64,000 bases of DNA from Xiphydria camelus (taxonomy: Eukaryota; Arthropoda; Insecta; Hymenoptera; Xiphydriidae). The stretch is from positions 12,381,305-12,445,304 of the forward strand of contig OY783195.1 of the NCBI GenBank assembly GCA_963678675.1, in the 5' to 3' direction. This document shows, in pieces, positions 46,694 to 58,300 of the stretch (position 1 is the first letter of the stretch; the number at the start of each line of letters is the position of its first letter). The notes under the pieces were generated by a model, which did not search any database, had not been told where the DNA came from, and saw only the letters and a list, made by a program, of their open reading frames with translations. The position numbers were made by a program, and so were the translations under genes.

Positions 46694-48181
46694 TACCGTA
46701 AAGTGACATAACTTTGACCGAAATTAAACTTCAAATATGAATATCTTTGCTTGGGCTTTAGCTTATTTGTTCGTTTAGTGAACCACATGGGGGCTCAATA
46801 TAACCCTTTAAATTGCACCATTAGGTTTTTTATTCGCAAATTGTATTAAGCAATTTAAAAAAAACCCTAGTGGTCAAAGTTAGGAACGATGGACATAACT
46901 TTGACCGACCCCTTAAAATAGACGTTATATTAAAGTTAAAGCCTCTGTTCTATAACATTGACCATCAGATTCGCTTAAAAAAAATATTAGGTAGGTAGTA
47001 AAACAATTTCCGCTTATTTTAAAGCAAAACATTAGACAAAAAATTAAAAAGAAATCATTTTATTCTTATAAATCTTAGGGGTAGGTACCTATCAAAACAG
47101 TGAAGTCTTAGTAATAACATAATAAAGATGAAATAAACAAACAAACAAAAAATTTAAAGAACCAATGTAGAAAATTCTAAACATGTTTGAACAAAAATAA
47201 AACTTGAAAGAAATGAGCAATAAAGGGAAAATAATAATTCTATTTTTAGTTGTAGGTTGTCAATATCTTTAAATAATAATCCGCGTTTAGTATCAAGGGG
47301 TTTATTCAATTTAAAAATAATAGCGTCTTTATAGACACTACTGATATATCATCTGCTATAGGCCACAAATAAATTAAAATTTTTTATTTCGCATGAATTT
47401 TATTTCGAATTCGTGTCCCACGGAAATTATTTGGCCAACATAATATTTTGGTTGGTTATTTATAATTTTTAAGAACACTACTACATAGTCATCCGCCGGT
47501 CAAAGTTATCGGCACAAGTTGAGATTTTATGTTATACCGTATGTCCGTCTCTGTACTGGCCAGTTTGAAAGTTACCTTCGGATAGGCTTGGTCGGTAATC
47601 GAGACATTTATACCGTAATTATAATTATTTTCGTAATTTCCATTATTCACAAATTCACAATTTCGAGGTTAGACGCTTCGATCTCCCGAATTGACATCAA
47701 CTCTAACTGCCAACTCGACTTCTACCGTATTAAATGACTCGAGTACCGACCAAGCCTATCCGAAGGTAACTTTCAAACTGGCCAGTACAGAGACGGACAT
47801 ACGGTATACACATTAAAAAAATATTAACAAATACATGGCAGATTTGGTTTAAATTTAATACAATCACATGACAATAATATAAATCACTTACCTGCGTAAT
47901 ATTGTTGATTAAAACGAGGTAGTTTTTGAGCACCGATAGGAAGTTTACAAGCTTTAAACTCGCGGTACTTTTTCTGCAGAGCGGTAAAAGTTTCTATTGA
48001 TACTGTACCTTAACGTACGTACTGAAGTGATTTACAGAGCCATCTATGATACATTGCCCTACTTACCGCATGAAAATCGCGACGGTTGCTATTATCGCTA
48101 CTTCATAAATTCGGTTAATATAATTTTCTGTAATTGTGGTCAATGTTACATCTCCGGTCAAAGTGAGGTCACCTTACGGTA
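46694..48181. mobile_element. 1.49 kb transposon with 27-bp inverted ends (24 matches)
   Basis: TACCGTAAAGTGACATAACT at the left and TACCGTAAGGTGACCTCACT (complement of the right end), both followed by TTGACCG, define the ends. The word CATAACTTTGACCG recurs inside near 46900 and, inverted, near 47493. No transposase is seen. A smaller MITE is nested at 47533-47808. Confidence 0.6.
47533..47808. mobile_element. 276-bp MITE with ~65-bp arms
   Basis: TACCGTATGTCCGTCTCTGT at the left is exactly complementary to the right end, and arms with CAGTTTGAAAGTTACCTTCG and AGGCTTGGTCGGTA follow. TA flanks both ends. A related arm lies at 63822-63906. It is nested in 46694-48181. Confidence 0.75.
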
Positions 48182-48398
48182 CTTACATATTTATTTATTG
48201 TGTAATATGATTATCTCTTCTCTCTATTCTATAAAATAGTTTTTCAGATCGACGACCCGACCGACCTACCCGAAACCCCCCACCAGTCGCCCACTGATGC
48301 ATCGGTCAACCTATCGCCTACCGGGGCGCCCCCCCCCCCTCCCACGCGCCGGCCGCCAATGAGATGCAGTATGCTATCGATCGTCGATCGGTGCGGTG

Positions 48399-48707
48399 TA
48401 AGTCGACGTCCATAACGGCGCACCGCGCATCGCACCGCACTTCGCACAGCCCTTAAAGGTATGTTCATAACGGCGCACCGCACATCTCACCGCCCATAGC
48501 GAGGTAAATAGGCGCATGTGTGTGTGTGTGTGTGTAAACCATGCCACATGTGAAGTGAAGGGCTATGCGCCGTTGTGATCGAGTCCATTTATTTACACGC
48601 GTCTATTTACTACGCATGGGAGAGGCTATGAGCGGTGCGATACATACCTTTAAGGGTTGTGCGAAGTTCGGTGCGATGCGCGGTGCGCCGTTATGGACGT
48701 TGACTTA
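48399..48707. mobile_element. 309-bp GC-rich palindromic MITE
   Basis: Arms TAAGTCGACGTCCATAACGG and its complement enclose GCACCGCGCATCGCACCGCA blocks that pair with TGCGATGCGCGGTGCGCCG. A second direct copy of CATAACGGCGCACCGC starts near 48470. A (GT)n tract lies at 48517-48534. Confidence 0.7.
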
Positions 48708-49307
48708 TTGTTAGCCAGTCGAGTAGAGGCCCGTCTACCCGTTTGGGTATCGGCGTTTTTTCGAATTCGAGCAACGCGAAGCGTCGCGAGATAAGTCCAT
48801 TGACCGACCGTCGTCCCCTACAAACTTGGGAGAGCGCCGCAACGGCGGCGCGGGGGCGATAGCCCCCCGGGGGTTGGCGAGCGAAGTGAGCAGGGGGCGG
48901 ATACCCCCTAGTTGTGCAATATGAAAAACTCTGACGAACTTTTCTCTCAAGTTTCTGATCTATCCAAGAATCCTCCTAATACCGACAGACCTTAAACATA
49001 TGCTTGTTCAAAACCCTTGAAGTTGCCTGAGCGTCGTATCGGAGATATAAACTGAAGTTTCACCCGGACTATCGCGTAGCGAAGTCTGTTCATACTTAAG
49101 ATGAACATAAAGGCCTGTACATAACGTCTAGTAGATTGCGAGCAGCAACAAACCGCTACATAAAGGTCTCAGCTACTTAGCATTCAATAGCTCGCTCTCG
49201 TTAAGTACTTGCCCGAGTCGAAATTCAAATTCTAATTTGACCCTCTGGATCCTCACTGAGGATCTCGAGGTTGAAATTTGGTTTTCAAGATCCGAATGTC
49301 TGTGCAA
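48708..49307. other. GC-rich stretch, no gene seen
   Basis: A block near 48830-48912 is rich in GGGG/CCCC and contains short self-complementary words (GCGCCGCAACGGCGGCGC). No open frame with recognisable motifs. Confidence 0.4.
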
Positions 49308-49379
49308 TGAAAACCTAATTTGAACCTAAACTAGGCGAATGTTTCCACTTTTCGCAAGTTTAGGTTCAAATTAGGTTTT
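49308..49379. repeat. Hairpin with exact 24-bp stem
   Basis: GAAAACCTAATTTGAACCTA and the next four bases are exactly complementary to the last 24 bases of the interval, with a 24-base loop. Related AATTTGAACCT / AAATTAGAGTT words occur near 49230 and 50850, so it may be part of a family. Confidence 0.6.
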
Positions 49380-49754
49380 CATAACTCTCATCTGGGCCTC
49401 ATGGACCTCGAGCTACAGAGCGAGGGCGCGTAACCCTCATTTGAACCTGATGGTGATGATTGGATACTACTATCACGCAGTGAATTCACACTGCAGTTAC
49501 ACAGTGTGGGTATCAAATGTAAGCACTCTGGGGCAACACGGTGCGCTTTCAAAATTATTGTGGATGGATTTTGCAAAAAGGGAACGCAAGCAGTGACTTT
49601 ATAATGGTTTTTCACTGTTAGATGATGATGTAGACCCAGTGGCGATGGATGCGGCATCAGAGAGCTTGGCGTGTCTGTGGATACGGCGCTATGGTAGGTC
49701 GAACGTGCCGCATGTGCGTGTGATGAAGCTGCCAGTGTGCGTGCAGTGCTGCCG

Positions 49755-50355
49755 CCTGCTAACCCGCCTAGTGGTGTCGGTTTTTTTTTTCATACCCTAC
49801 CGGGACTCGAACCTGCGGTCTTTAGGCTGAGCGTCCACAAGTGAGAGTTTTACTCTCGAGAGAGTGTGCACAATTTCCTGTCTATGAGGGCATACAGCGA
49901 CACTCGCAAATCTGTACGGACACACGCATGTGGAAACTCGCTCACTCTCGAGAGTAAAAGTCTCATGTGGACTCTCAGCCTTAGGATGAGCTGCTTCGAA
50001 ACTGGGAATGCCTTCGCACTCTACCAATTGAGCCACCGATTCTTCAGTTGGTGTCGTCCGACTCCAACTTAAGATCATACTACTGATATCAACTGAATCA
50101 TAGATATATAGAAACCTGACATGACAGTGACTGCTCTCGAAGGTTCTTCTCATTAAATTTTATAAAATAATTTGATACTTTCTTTTTCAAAATAGTAGTG
50201 ATTATGATAATTAATTATTCATTATTTATGGAATAATTCGATACTATTTGCACTATTTGAAACATTATTATTATACCAATCTTGTTACTTTTAATTTAAA
50301 GTTTTATGAAGATACAGTGCATTCACGATAAAATTACGAAGTGTTTTCACGTCAT
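49755..50355 (-). repeat. tRNA-derived SINE, copy 2, interrupted by a MITE
   Basis: Same tRNA-like head as 10150-10553: A-box region GTGGCTCAATTGGTAGAGTG near 50034-50015 and B box GGTTCGAGTCCCGG near 49812-49799, read on the minus strand. The body matches copy 1 to about 50355. The head is split by the MITE at 49825-49980, so pol III transcription through the A and B boxes is probably impaired. Confidence 0.65.
49825..49980. mobile_element. 156-bp MITE inserted in the SINE head
   Basis: GGCTGAGCGTCCACAAGTGA at the left and the complement GGCTGAGAGTCCACATGAGA at the right form ~35-bp ends reaching TACTCTCGAGA. TTA is duplicated at 49822-49824 and 49981-49983. SINE copy 1 shows the uninterrupted CTTTAGGACGAGCTGC site. 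Confidence 0.8.
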
Positions 50356-51680
50356 TAAGGCACCGTGACTGCACTGAGTTTAAACACTGGGTCTTCCCGC
50401 CGTGAACCACTAAGTGTATTCACTGTGTAGCCACGATGCTCTTAGTTTATGTTACGTCACATGAACACACTACGGTGATACCACAGTGATGTCACTACGT
50501 GTGAGCACTCCGTGCTTCTAGCGTGCAAACGCACGCTTTGCTATCTGGGTTATAAAAGTGAATATAAATTAAAAGCAAAGAAAGAGAGAGATAATAGTTC
50601 ACTTTGATATTCTCCATTACTGTGTACTAATATAAAGTATAAACTATGTATATAATACTACCAGTAATATTCAGCTGTTAAAATTCTATAAATCTGATAA
50701 TAGGTTTGTGATAATATAGCAAATTTTGGAATTTGTGAAACTGATTATTTATACATTTTAATGACTTGTTATCAGAACGTCTGTTTTGTAGAATAATGAG
50801 GCTGGAAATAGAGTTTCAATTTTGTCTCAGGTCCAACAGGTCGAAATTAGAGTTGGAAGTATACTCAAATTCTAATTTCAACCTGTTCGTGATCATATGA
50901 GCACGATGATCACGAAATTAGAGTTACACCTAGAGCGGCAAACCGATACTTCAAGAAATGAGGTTTTTCAGGTTCAGATTATAGTTTAAATTTCAACTCG
51001 GGATAAATCGATTGATAGCGATCGTGACGTCAGAACTAGGAACTTTACAACAATTCTTTCTGGTGTTCAGGAGCAACTGAATAGTCTTAACTCTCGATTT
51101 TCTTCTATCGATAATGTAGAAGGGTGTTAAGGTTAGCTTGGCAATAAGCTGAATGTATTGGCTCTGTCTCTCAACAACTTATTACAATATTCTTTGTCAC
51201 TTCTTCTTTGGATGGACGCTTAGACATCGAAAATAGACACGCTTCGTTTGAGTGTGGTTATGCTATTTTGGATGGTCATCTGGGTATTGTTGAGAACAGG
51301 CTTGCTATTTTCAAAAAGTTTTGTTCTCACAGGCAAATTATTATTCTTGTGAGAGAACGTATTTTTTCGAATAAAAAGAATTAGCAAAGATCGCAGTCAA
51401 TTGTTTCTTGTTATTGATACTGAAGTAAAATTTATAAAACGAGTAAAGGTCTAAAGAACTTGTTATAGAAGACCTTGTTCTTAATGCTTCGTATCGGTAG
51501 TGCGCATGTACTGACGTAAATTGGTGCAGAGAAACGAAATAAATCTGAGATTTCAGATTGTATTGACGTGTTATCAACCGCCTCGATTCTTTATCTTCGA
51601 TAGTAAGGTGGACGAATTCGCTTGGAATGCGACATTGGTCACCATCTTCATATTCACACATATACGCGGATACGTCTTCA
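50356..51680. other. No supported gene; CACTG-rich edge and CCCAGATAGC end
   Basis: About 50356-50548 is rich in CACTG/CAGTG words and ends GCTTTGCTATCTGGG, a CCCAGATAGC-type terminus. 49470-49540, on the other side of the SINE, has the same CACTG-rich character, so the SINE may have inserted into one element. The rest is AT-rich with no coding motif. Confidence 0.4.
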
Positions 51681-52062
51681 TACATATACGAGGGTAGAGT
51701 GAAAAGTGCGATACTTTTCTAGTAAATATGGTGCGATCGCAAAGATGAGTGTATGCCCCCGTTTGGCGAAAAAAAAGTTCTTTTCCACCACGACAATGCA
51801 TCTGCTCATTCGTCTGCCGTTGTAACAACGAAATTGGTCGATTTGAAGTTCGAATTGCTGCCGCATCCACCTTATTCACCGGATTTTGCTCCCTGCGACT
51901 TCTTTCTCTTCCCAAACTTGAAAAAATGGCTGCTGGTAAGAAATTCTCATCAAACGAAAAAATCATCGCCGCAGCAGGGGGCTTCTTTACAGACTTTGGG
52001 GCGCACCACCATCTACTAGAAAAGTATCGGACTTTTCACTCTTCCCTCTCTCTCGTATGTAT
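51681..52062 (+). pseudogene. Mariner (D34D-type) deletion derivative with transposase C-terminus
   Basis: Imperfect inverted ends TACATATACGAGGGTAGAGT and ACTCTTCCCTCTCTCTCGTA enclose a transposase fragment: KKVLFHHDNASAHSS (second catalytic Asp), FELLPHPPYSPDFAPCDFFL (third catalytic Asp) and NLKKWL from about 51762 to 51930, then a frameshift to AAGKKFSSNEKIIAAAGGFF. The spacing of the two Asp residues fits classical mariner. The N-terminal half and first Asp are missing. It lies ~330 bp upstream of the acyl-CoA ligase start codon, within or near the promoter. Confidence 0.75.
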
Positions 52063-52393
52063 TTACTCGCACTTGATGCATGAGTTTGATGAGCGAAGAG
52101 AAGACATTATCAATCTGAACTTCACTTACTGATAACACCAATCGTCGTTAAATATTTATCGGTTCTAAATCAGATATAAGAGCGAAGTTGATCACAATTC
52201 CTAAGTGCGGAGATATCTCTCTCGCCCGTTGAAAGAACAGTAGAGTTCTACGGTCATTTTGATTAGACTCTGATTTATCCATTCGCCGTTACAACTTCTT
52301 TCGTATTTGGTTTAAAGGAGATAAGAACGTGGATATTTGTGAATAAGCAATAGCAAACCAAGTGTGGCGAAAAATCATCTCGCGAGGAAGAAT

Positions 52394-55300
52394 ATGTCGT
52401 CTTGTTTCAACTGCCTCGCGCCACGTGTGGCTAGGAGGAACGCCAAAAAATTAGCAAAATTACAAGAAGAAGATCGCAGTAAAATCTTGAGGACTCCTGC
52501 TCCTGCTTTCGCATTACCACCGCCGAGTGCCAGTCTGGGAGATTACATTTTGGCCAAGCTTAGCGTTCAACCAGACCATGTGGGTCAGGTGAGTTTAGAA
52601 TTAGATATTAGAATAAAAATTGAGGTAAGAAAAGGAGAGAGAGTGAGTCTTATCAAGTTTTTGGAAAATATTATTAAATTTATAGGAGTTTTTACAGAAT
52701 TTGTAATAGCAATTATTGTAATTATATAACAAATTAAATTAATGAAGTATATAATAATTTATTAAATGGGAATGAATTTCACGTAATACAAATAAATGTG
52801 CTAAAATCAAATACGTGAAATCTTCCTTTTCTACGATAAGTATTTAACATTATAAAAGAAACAATTTATGAATAAACGTTTACTTTTTACCCCAGCAGGG
52901 TGTTGCTTCATTTTTACATGTATTACATGAATGCATACCTTTCACTATTTTGCGTTTGATGCGCATTAACGTTAAATACAATTTCTATTATGCCTTCTTA
53001 TCAAGGACCATATGAAATGGCATTGCATTCTTTTTCGCAGATTGATTCAACAATAGATCGCCAAGATACTTATAGTGAGATCAAGGATCGCAGTATTCGA
53101 ACTGCTCTCTGGCTGAGATCTAAAGAAGTAGATTCAGGAGACGTTGTTGTCATTTGCTCCCTGAATCACTGCGATACGGTCATTCCTATTTACGCCACTT
53201 TGTATTGTGCGGCGACAATCATGCCTTGGGATCCCTTCCTCAACACCAGTAAGTCAATCGTTGTTATTATTATTTCAAAATTGGGCGCAAATACCACTCT
53301 GTTATATACATTCATCATACATTTGTGCATATTCTTACGTACTATACTATGTGATTTCGCGGATGGTGCTCACACAGGGAGCAGACTTAGGTCTACGACA
53401 TAGCAAATATAACGTATACGATTTTATGGAAGTTAGACAACGAGCGTCATCGTTGATTGATCGTGGTGGGTATGTTCAGCAGGATCGGCAGCTGGCAGTG
53501 ATGAAACTCTTAAATTAGGCAGGTACTCCTAATTCTAACCAGAACTGGAATGAAATCTAGTAAGAATTAGGTATACCTACCTGAGATTTAAGAGTTCATC
53601 ATTGGCAGTAGTCGATCCTGCTTAACCTCTCCTACCTACCGCGACCAATCAACGATGACGCTCATCATCTATACTTCCACAAAATCGTGTATGTTATGTT
53701 TGCTATGTCGCAAATCCAAGTCCGAACCCTGTAGGCAATATGCTGTAGTAGACGGTAAGCTGATGGGCTGTAATGACTTATAGTACCCGGTAACCGCTTC
53801 TAGTGAAAATCCTTAACCCTTTCGCTGCTACAGATGTACATATACGCCTAGGACAGCCTGGACACAGAGACGTATTTATATGTCTGGAGCAGCGAAAGGG
53901 TTAAGGATTCCGTCCTAATTAGATTCGCTAGGGAAACCGCCATATTTTCTTACAAGATTTTAGATCCCGACTCATTTCCAGATACAGAATATTTCGCTGA
54001 TGAACCATGGTTTTTCCGATAAAGGAGACTTTCGAATTGTTACACGCAGTCTTAGCTCTGTTTAATAAATGGTCCTATAATAAAAAGATAGCTTCACGAA
54101 AAGTCGCTGGCACTCTCTGGAGTAGACAAATCATTAACTATTTGACTACAATAGTTGACTTTGAAGAACGAAAACCACGTGTAAAAATTTAATGGTTTCT
54201 TTATCGGAAACACTATAGTTCGTCAGTGAAATCATTTTTATTTGGATATAGGAAGGAATCTAAATTCTAACTAACACCACCTGATGTTCATTATCCAGAT
54301 AGCCTCTACAGGACAAGGTCCTTAAATCCTATAACACACGGCAAAGGGCGCATCCTCGCGCATGCGCGTATACGGAGAAAATCGAACATCAGGATTAAGG
54401 GACTTTCTCTAGAAGCGGTTACCGGATACTATAAGTCGTATTATACAGCTAATCATACAATATCCCTGAATCGGCAACCAATAGCGCATAACCTACCGTC
54501 TACAACGGAATATCGCCTATGAGCATCATCCTCAAAATCGCATGATATAAAAATCACATACATATCGTCGGCTTACTTGTAAAACCTTCTAAGGGCCGGT
54601 TTTACCAACACGGTATTTTTCGGATATAGGACTTAGTAGGTTTTACAAGTAAGCCGATGATATATTGAACAAATTAAAAATTTGGAACTGAAGATATCTG
54701 TACCTGCCTTCATATTTCTTTGTCGATATGCTAGTAAAATATCGTGGGCTTACTTGTAAAACCTACTAAGTGCTATGACCGAAAATCGGACTTAGAAGTT
54801 TTTACAAGTAAGCCGATGATATGAAAAGGAATACGACAGTTTGCTGAAATTCATAATGGTCAAATAAATTAACACAGAAAATAGTAGAAATCTAGGAATA
54901 TCTGTCAGACTCTTACTATGTGTCATTTAAATATTATATGTAGGTTTTAATAGATCTTGGCACGTATCATTTTATTTCCGCGCATTATATATACTATCCT
55001 AATCTAGAAGTGAATTAAATAGAAAAAAAAATTAATTTTCCAGATCTCTATATTTGAATGAAAATGAGATACATATGCGTAGTACGGTATATACTTACTT
55101 CAACTATTTTGAAAACATCGACTATCCCCTGCACTGATAGAAAGAAATGTTGGGTACAGACGATGTAAATATTAGTTGATTCATACACAGGGTGTCCCGT
55201 CATGTAATGTCCATACTGAATTTACGTGTTCCTGTGGTCAACCTGAACCGAAAAATCTTAAGGTAGTACTATCACGATATCGATTCATCTACGGAAATTT

Positions 55301-58300
55301 TGAAATTTTTTTTCAGGCGTAGATCTTGACAAAATAAAACATTTTTGTTAGTGAAAAAAAAACGATCTACCGTCGGAAAATAAAGATATTAAATTTTAAA
55401 GATGAGCATTTCTCCCATTTAACCTCATGTAAATGGGCATGCTTTGAAGTATTTTTCACATTTTGAAGCTAAAACATCCACCGATTTGTTAAAAAAATTC
55501 AGACACATAGTTCTATATTCATAAAAAAATACATTTAAAAATAGGCAAGATCCACCGTTTAGTTATTGAGTAAAAAAATAAAATGTAATGACGCTATCAA
55601 TCACGTAGGATGGGAAAAATTGAACGGAGAGAATGTGGCAACAGCACGTGACGTATTCAATATAGCAACGGTAGCAACACATAACCAAACACAACAAACT
55701 TGTCAGTATAGTGATGAAGCGGTGTCGCCACGTTTTCGATGCGGACCTTGCGATACTAGTGTGCGTGTATCCGTATATACGAAACGGGAATGTATTGAGA
55801 GAAGCCTGTACGAATCTGTACGGTTGTTGTGCATAAAGAAAATATGAAATATTTTTGCTACAAAATTTATTTCTGATTTTGTCCCGCAAAGGGTTACGAA
55901 AAACATTGAAACGAAGCTTCAATGAGCAAATTTTAGAAACTTTTTCCTGCCGAAATGAACATTTTCTTATACCCCAGACCCCCCCCGTACCCCTATTAGG
56001 TGGTGAGTCGAGCGATAGTACTACCTTAATACACAAGGGGTCTATAAGTCACCCTGTGTAAGTAAAAAAATGAATACTAATAAGTAAAGCAGCTTTATTT
56101 TTCATTAGACAATAATTGAAATAAAATCCAATCATCTCACATATTGTTCGAAATGACCACCTTGATGATCAATACATAACTGTGCTCTTTGAGAAATCGT
56201 TGTTGTGGAGCGTAAAATGATTTCATGGTCGTTATACGGAACACACGCATGGTGGCTTTTGGGACCCTTGTATATTAAGACTTTTCGGTCCAGATTGACC
56301 CCAGGAAAACGTAAATTCAGTATGGACATTACAAGATGGGACACCGTGTATATTATGTGATTAAATATGGCTGATCCATCAAGAAGATCGATACTCTTCC
56401 TCTGTAGTTCATGCTTTTTTTCAAGCAACTTAACTGATGAATGAATGAACAAAATAATAATGAGATGGATTTAATTTAAAGTGTAGGGTATTAATGTTTA
56501 TCGAGGATATCAAATCAACGGTATCGTAAAATCTGCTTTCTTTGTAAAAATATAGGGCAAATTATACCATTTCGAAAGACCCTGGAACTTGAAATCATCG
56601 ATCTTGTTTATTTTTCTCTCTCGTAGTATTCGATGAGATATAAAAGTTCCATGAACTATTGCCAACCATTCAATCAATAAACATTATAAAAGTTATGCTT
56701 GACCGCAACATTTTGCAATATGTATCGTTTGATTTCTAGTTAAGTATTAATTATGCAAGAATGATGTTAACATGAAATGTTTATTTCGGATGTACTTTCA
56801 GAGAAAAATATATTGGATGTGTGTGCAATATTAAAAGATCAAATTTCATGACATCAAACAGAAAAATCTGTTTTTCCTAAAGAATGTCATTTTTTATTTC
56901 AGTCAAGTTTTTTTCCAAAATTCTAGATAGAATCAGAAGATTTTTAAGCGTAAGCAGAAGATGAGCTGAGACATGAGCTGTTTATTAATAAAGATCTTAA
57001 AGTAAGAATGTGTGTATTTAAAGGAATGGGTATAATAAAAAATGATCCACATTTAATTCAACTACTTCATTAGTCCTTTTTTACAGTTTATTGGCGATAC
57101 TCATCAAAGAATCTACATCAGCATTGCATTTTGCCAGGCAAAGATTATTACGGAAAATAAGCTACATTCTGTTCAATATCTTTATCTATTTTTGTATTCT
57201 GTGTCATTAACATTCCGTGGAAAATTAATGTAATTTCGTATTTAAATAAAAATCGGTGTCCGGAAACCTTAATGCAGACGTAGCGTTTGTGGGACTATTT
57301 TTGCGAATTGAAATCGCTCTGAAAGGGAAATGCGCGCAATTTCATAATGCAATGCAGACGTAGGATCTGTGATAAGTTTCACAGGTACAAAAGAAAAAAA
57401 AAAGTAAATAGAACAATTGATTTGACTGTGGATAATTTTTGATTACACTCGTTTCTTAAAATACACATTCTTATTTAAAAATTTCTAATAACAGATATTC
57501 TATATGTCTCAATCTTTCTTTTGCTTACTCTTAGAAATCTTGTGCCTCTATCTAGAATTTTGGAGAAAATCGGACTGAAATAAAAAATTACGTTCTTCAG
57601 GAAAAACACATTTTTCTGTTTGATGCTGTTAAATTTGGTCTTTTAATATTGTAAGCAGTTTCAATTTTTTTTGCCCTAAAATGTATATCCAAAATGAATA
57701 TTTCAAGTAAACATTATTTTTGGATAACTAATACTTGCCTCGGAATCAACCGATAAATGTTGCAAAATGTTACCATCAAGCATAACTTTGATAACGTTTA
57801 TTGATTGAACGATTTGCAATAAAATTGTATAGTTCGTGGAACTTTTATATCTCATCGAGTAATACGAGAGAAATAAATAAATAAGATCGATGACCTAAGT
57901 TCCGGAGCCTTTCGGAATAACATAATTTGCCCCACGTATCATGTTGACTTTTGTATTCCTATTCTGATTAACACGAATATTTTATCTGGAAGTCAAATAT
58001 AGGAAAAATCAAAGAGAGTTAGCGCCAAGCTAAAAATTAATTCGCTTTGCGTGCACTCGAATACATAAAATAAGAATCTTAAGATAATGCTTATGTTGCC
58101 TGTAGTAGTGAAATTAATTATCAGGCCAAACAACTTTTAATAACAATCACTTCACGTCTGACGTTTCGGTTTCTGTTCGAACCATCTTCAGAGACGTAAT
58201 GACCCTCTGAAGAGGGTTCGAAGAGGAACCGAAACGTCAGACGTGAAGTGATTGTTGTTAGAAGTTGTTTGGCCTGATAATTACCTAGATAAGTTAAATT

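Larger units (their letters stand above)
53341..54546. mobile_element. Inverted-arm transposon in intron 2, with two nested MITEs
   Basis: ATGTGATTTCGCGGATGGTG at the left and CATCATCCTCAAAATCGCAT at the right pair, and the arms AGTACCCGGTAACCGCTTCT / AGAAGCGGTTACCGGATACT continue inward. The left arm is split by 53375-53731, and the 92-bp TTAA MITE 53813-53904 lies near the inner end of the same arm. The 61-aa frame at 54007-54192 is unrecognised. Confidence 0.55.

Noticed and set aside
52364..52394. Upstream start for the acyl-CoA ligase at 52364
   Set aside because: The codon there is GTG; the first in-frame ATG is at 52394.
52990..53040. Exon 2 of the acyl-CoA ligase starting at 53006 or at an ATG at 52990
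   Set aside because: The AG at 53004-53005 puts the exon out of phase and into a stop. The AG at 53039-53040 has a better pyrimidine tract, fits the phase, and removes residues with no counterpart in the family.
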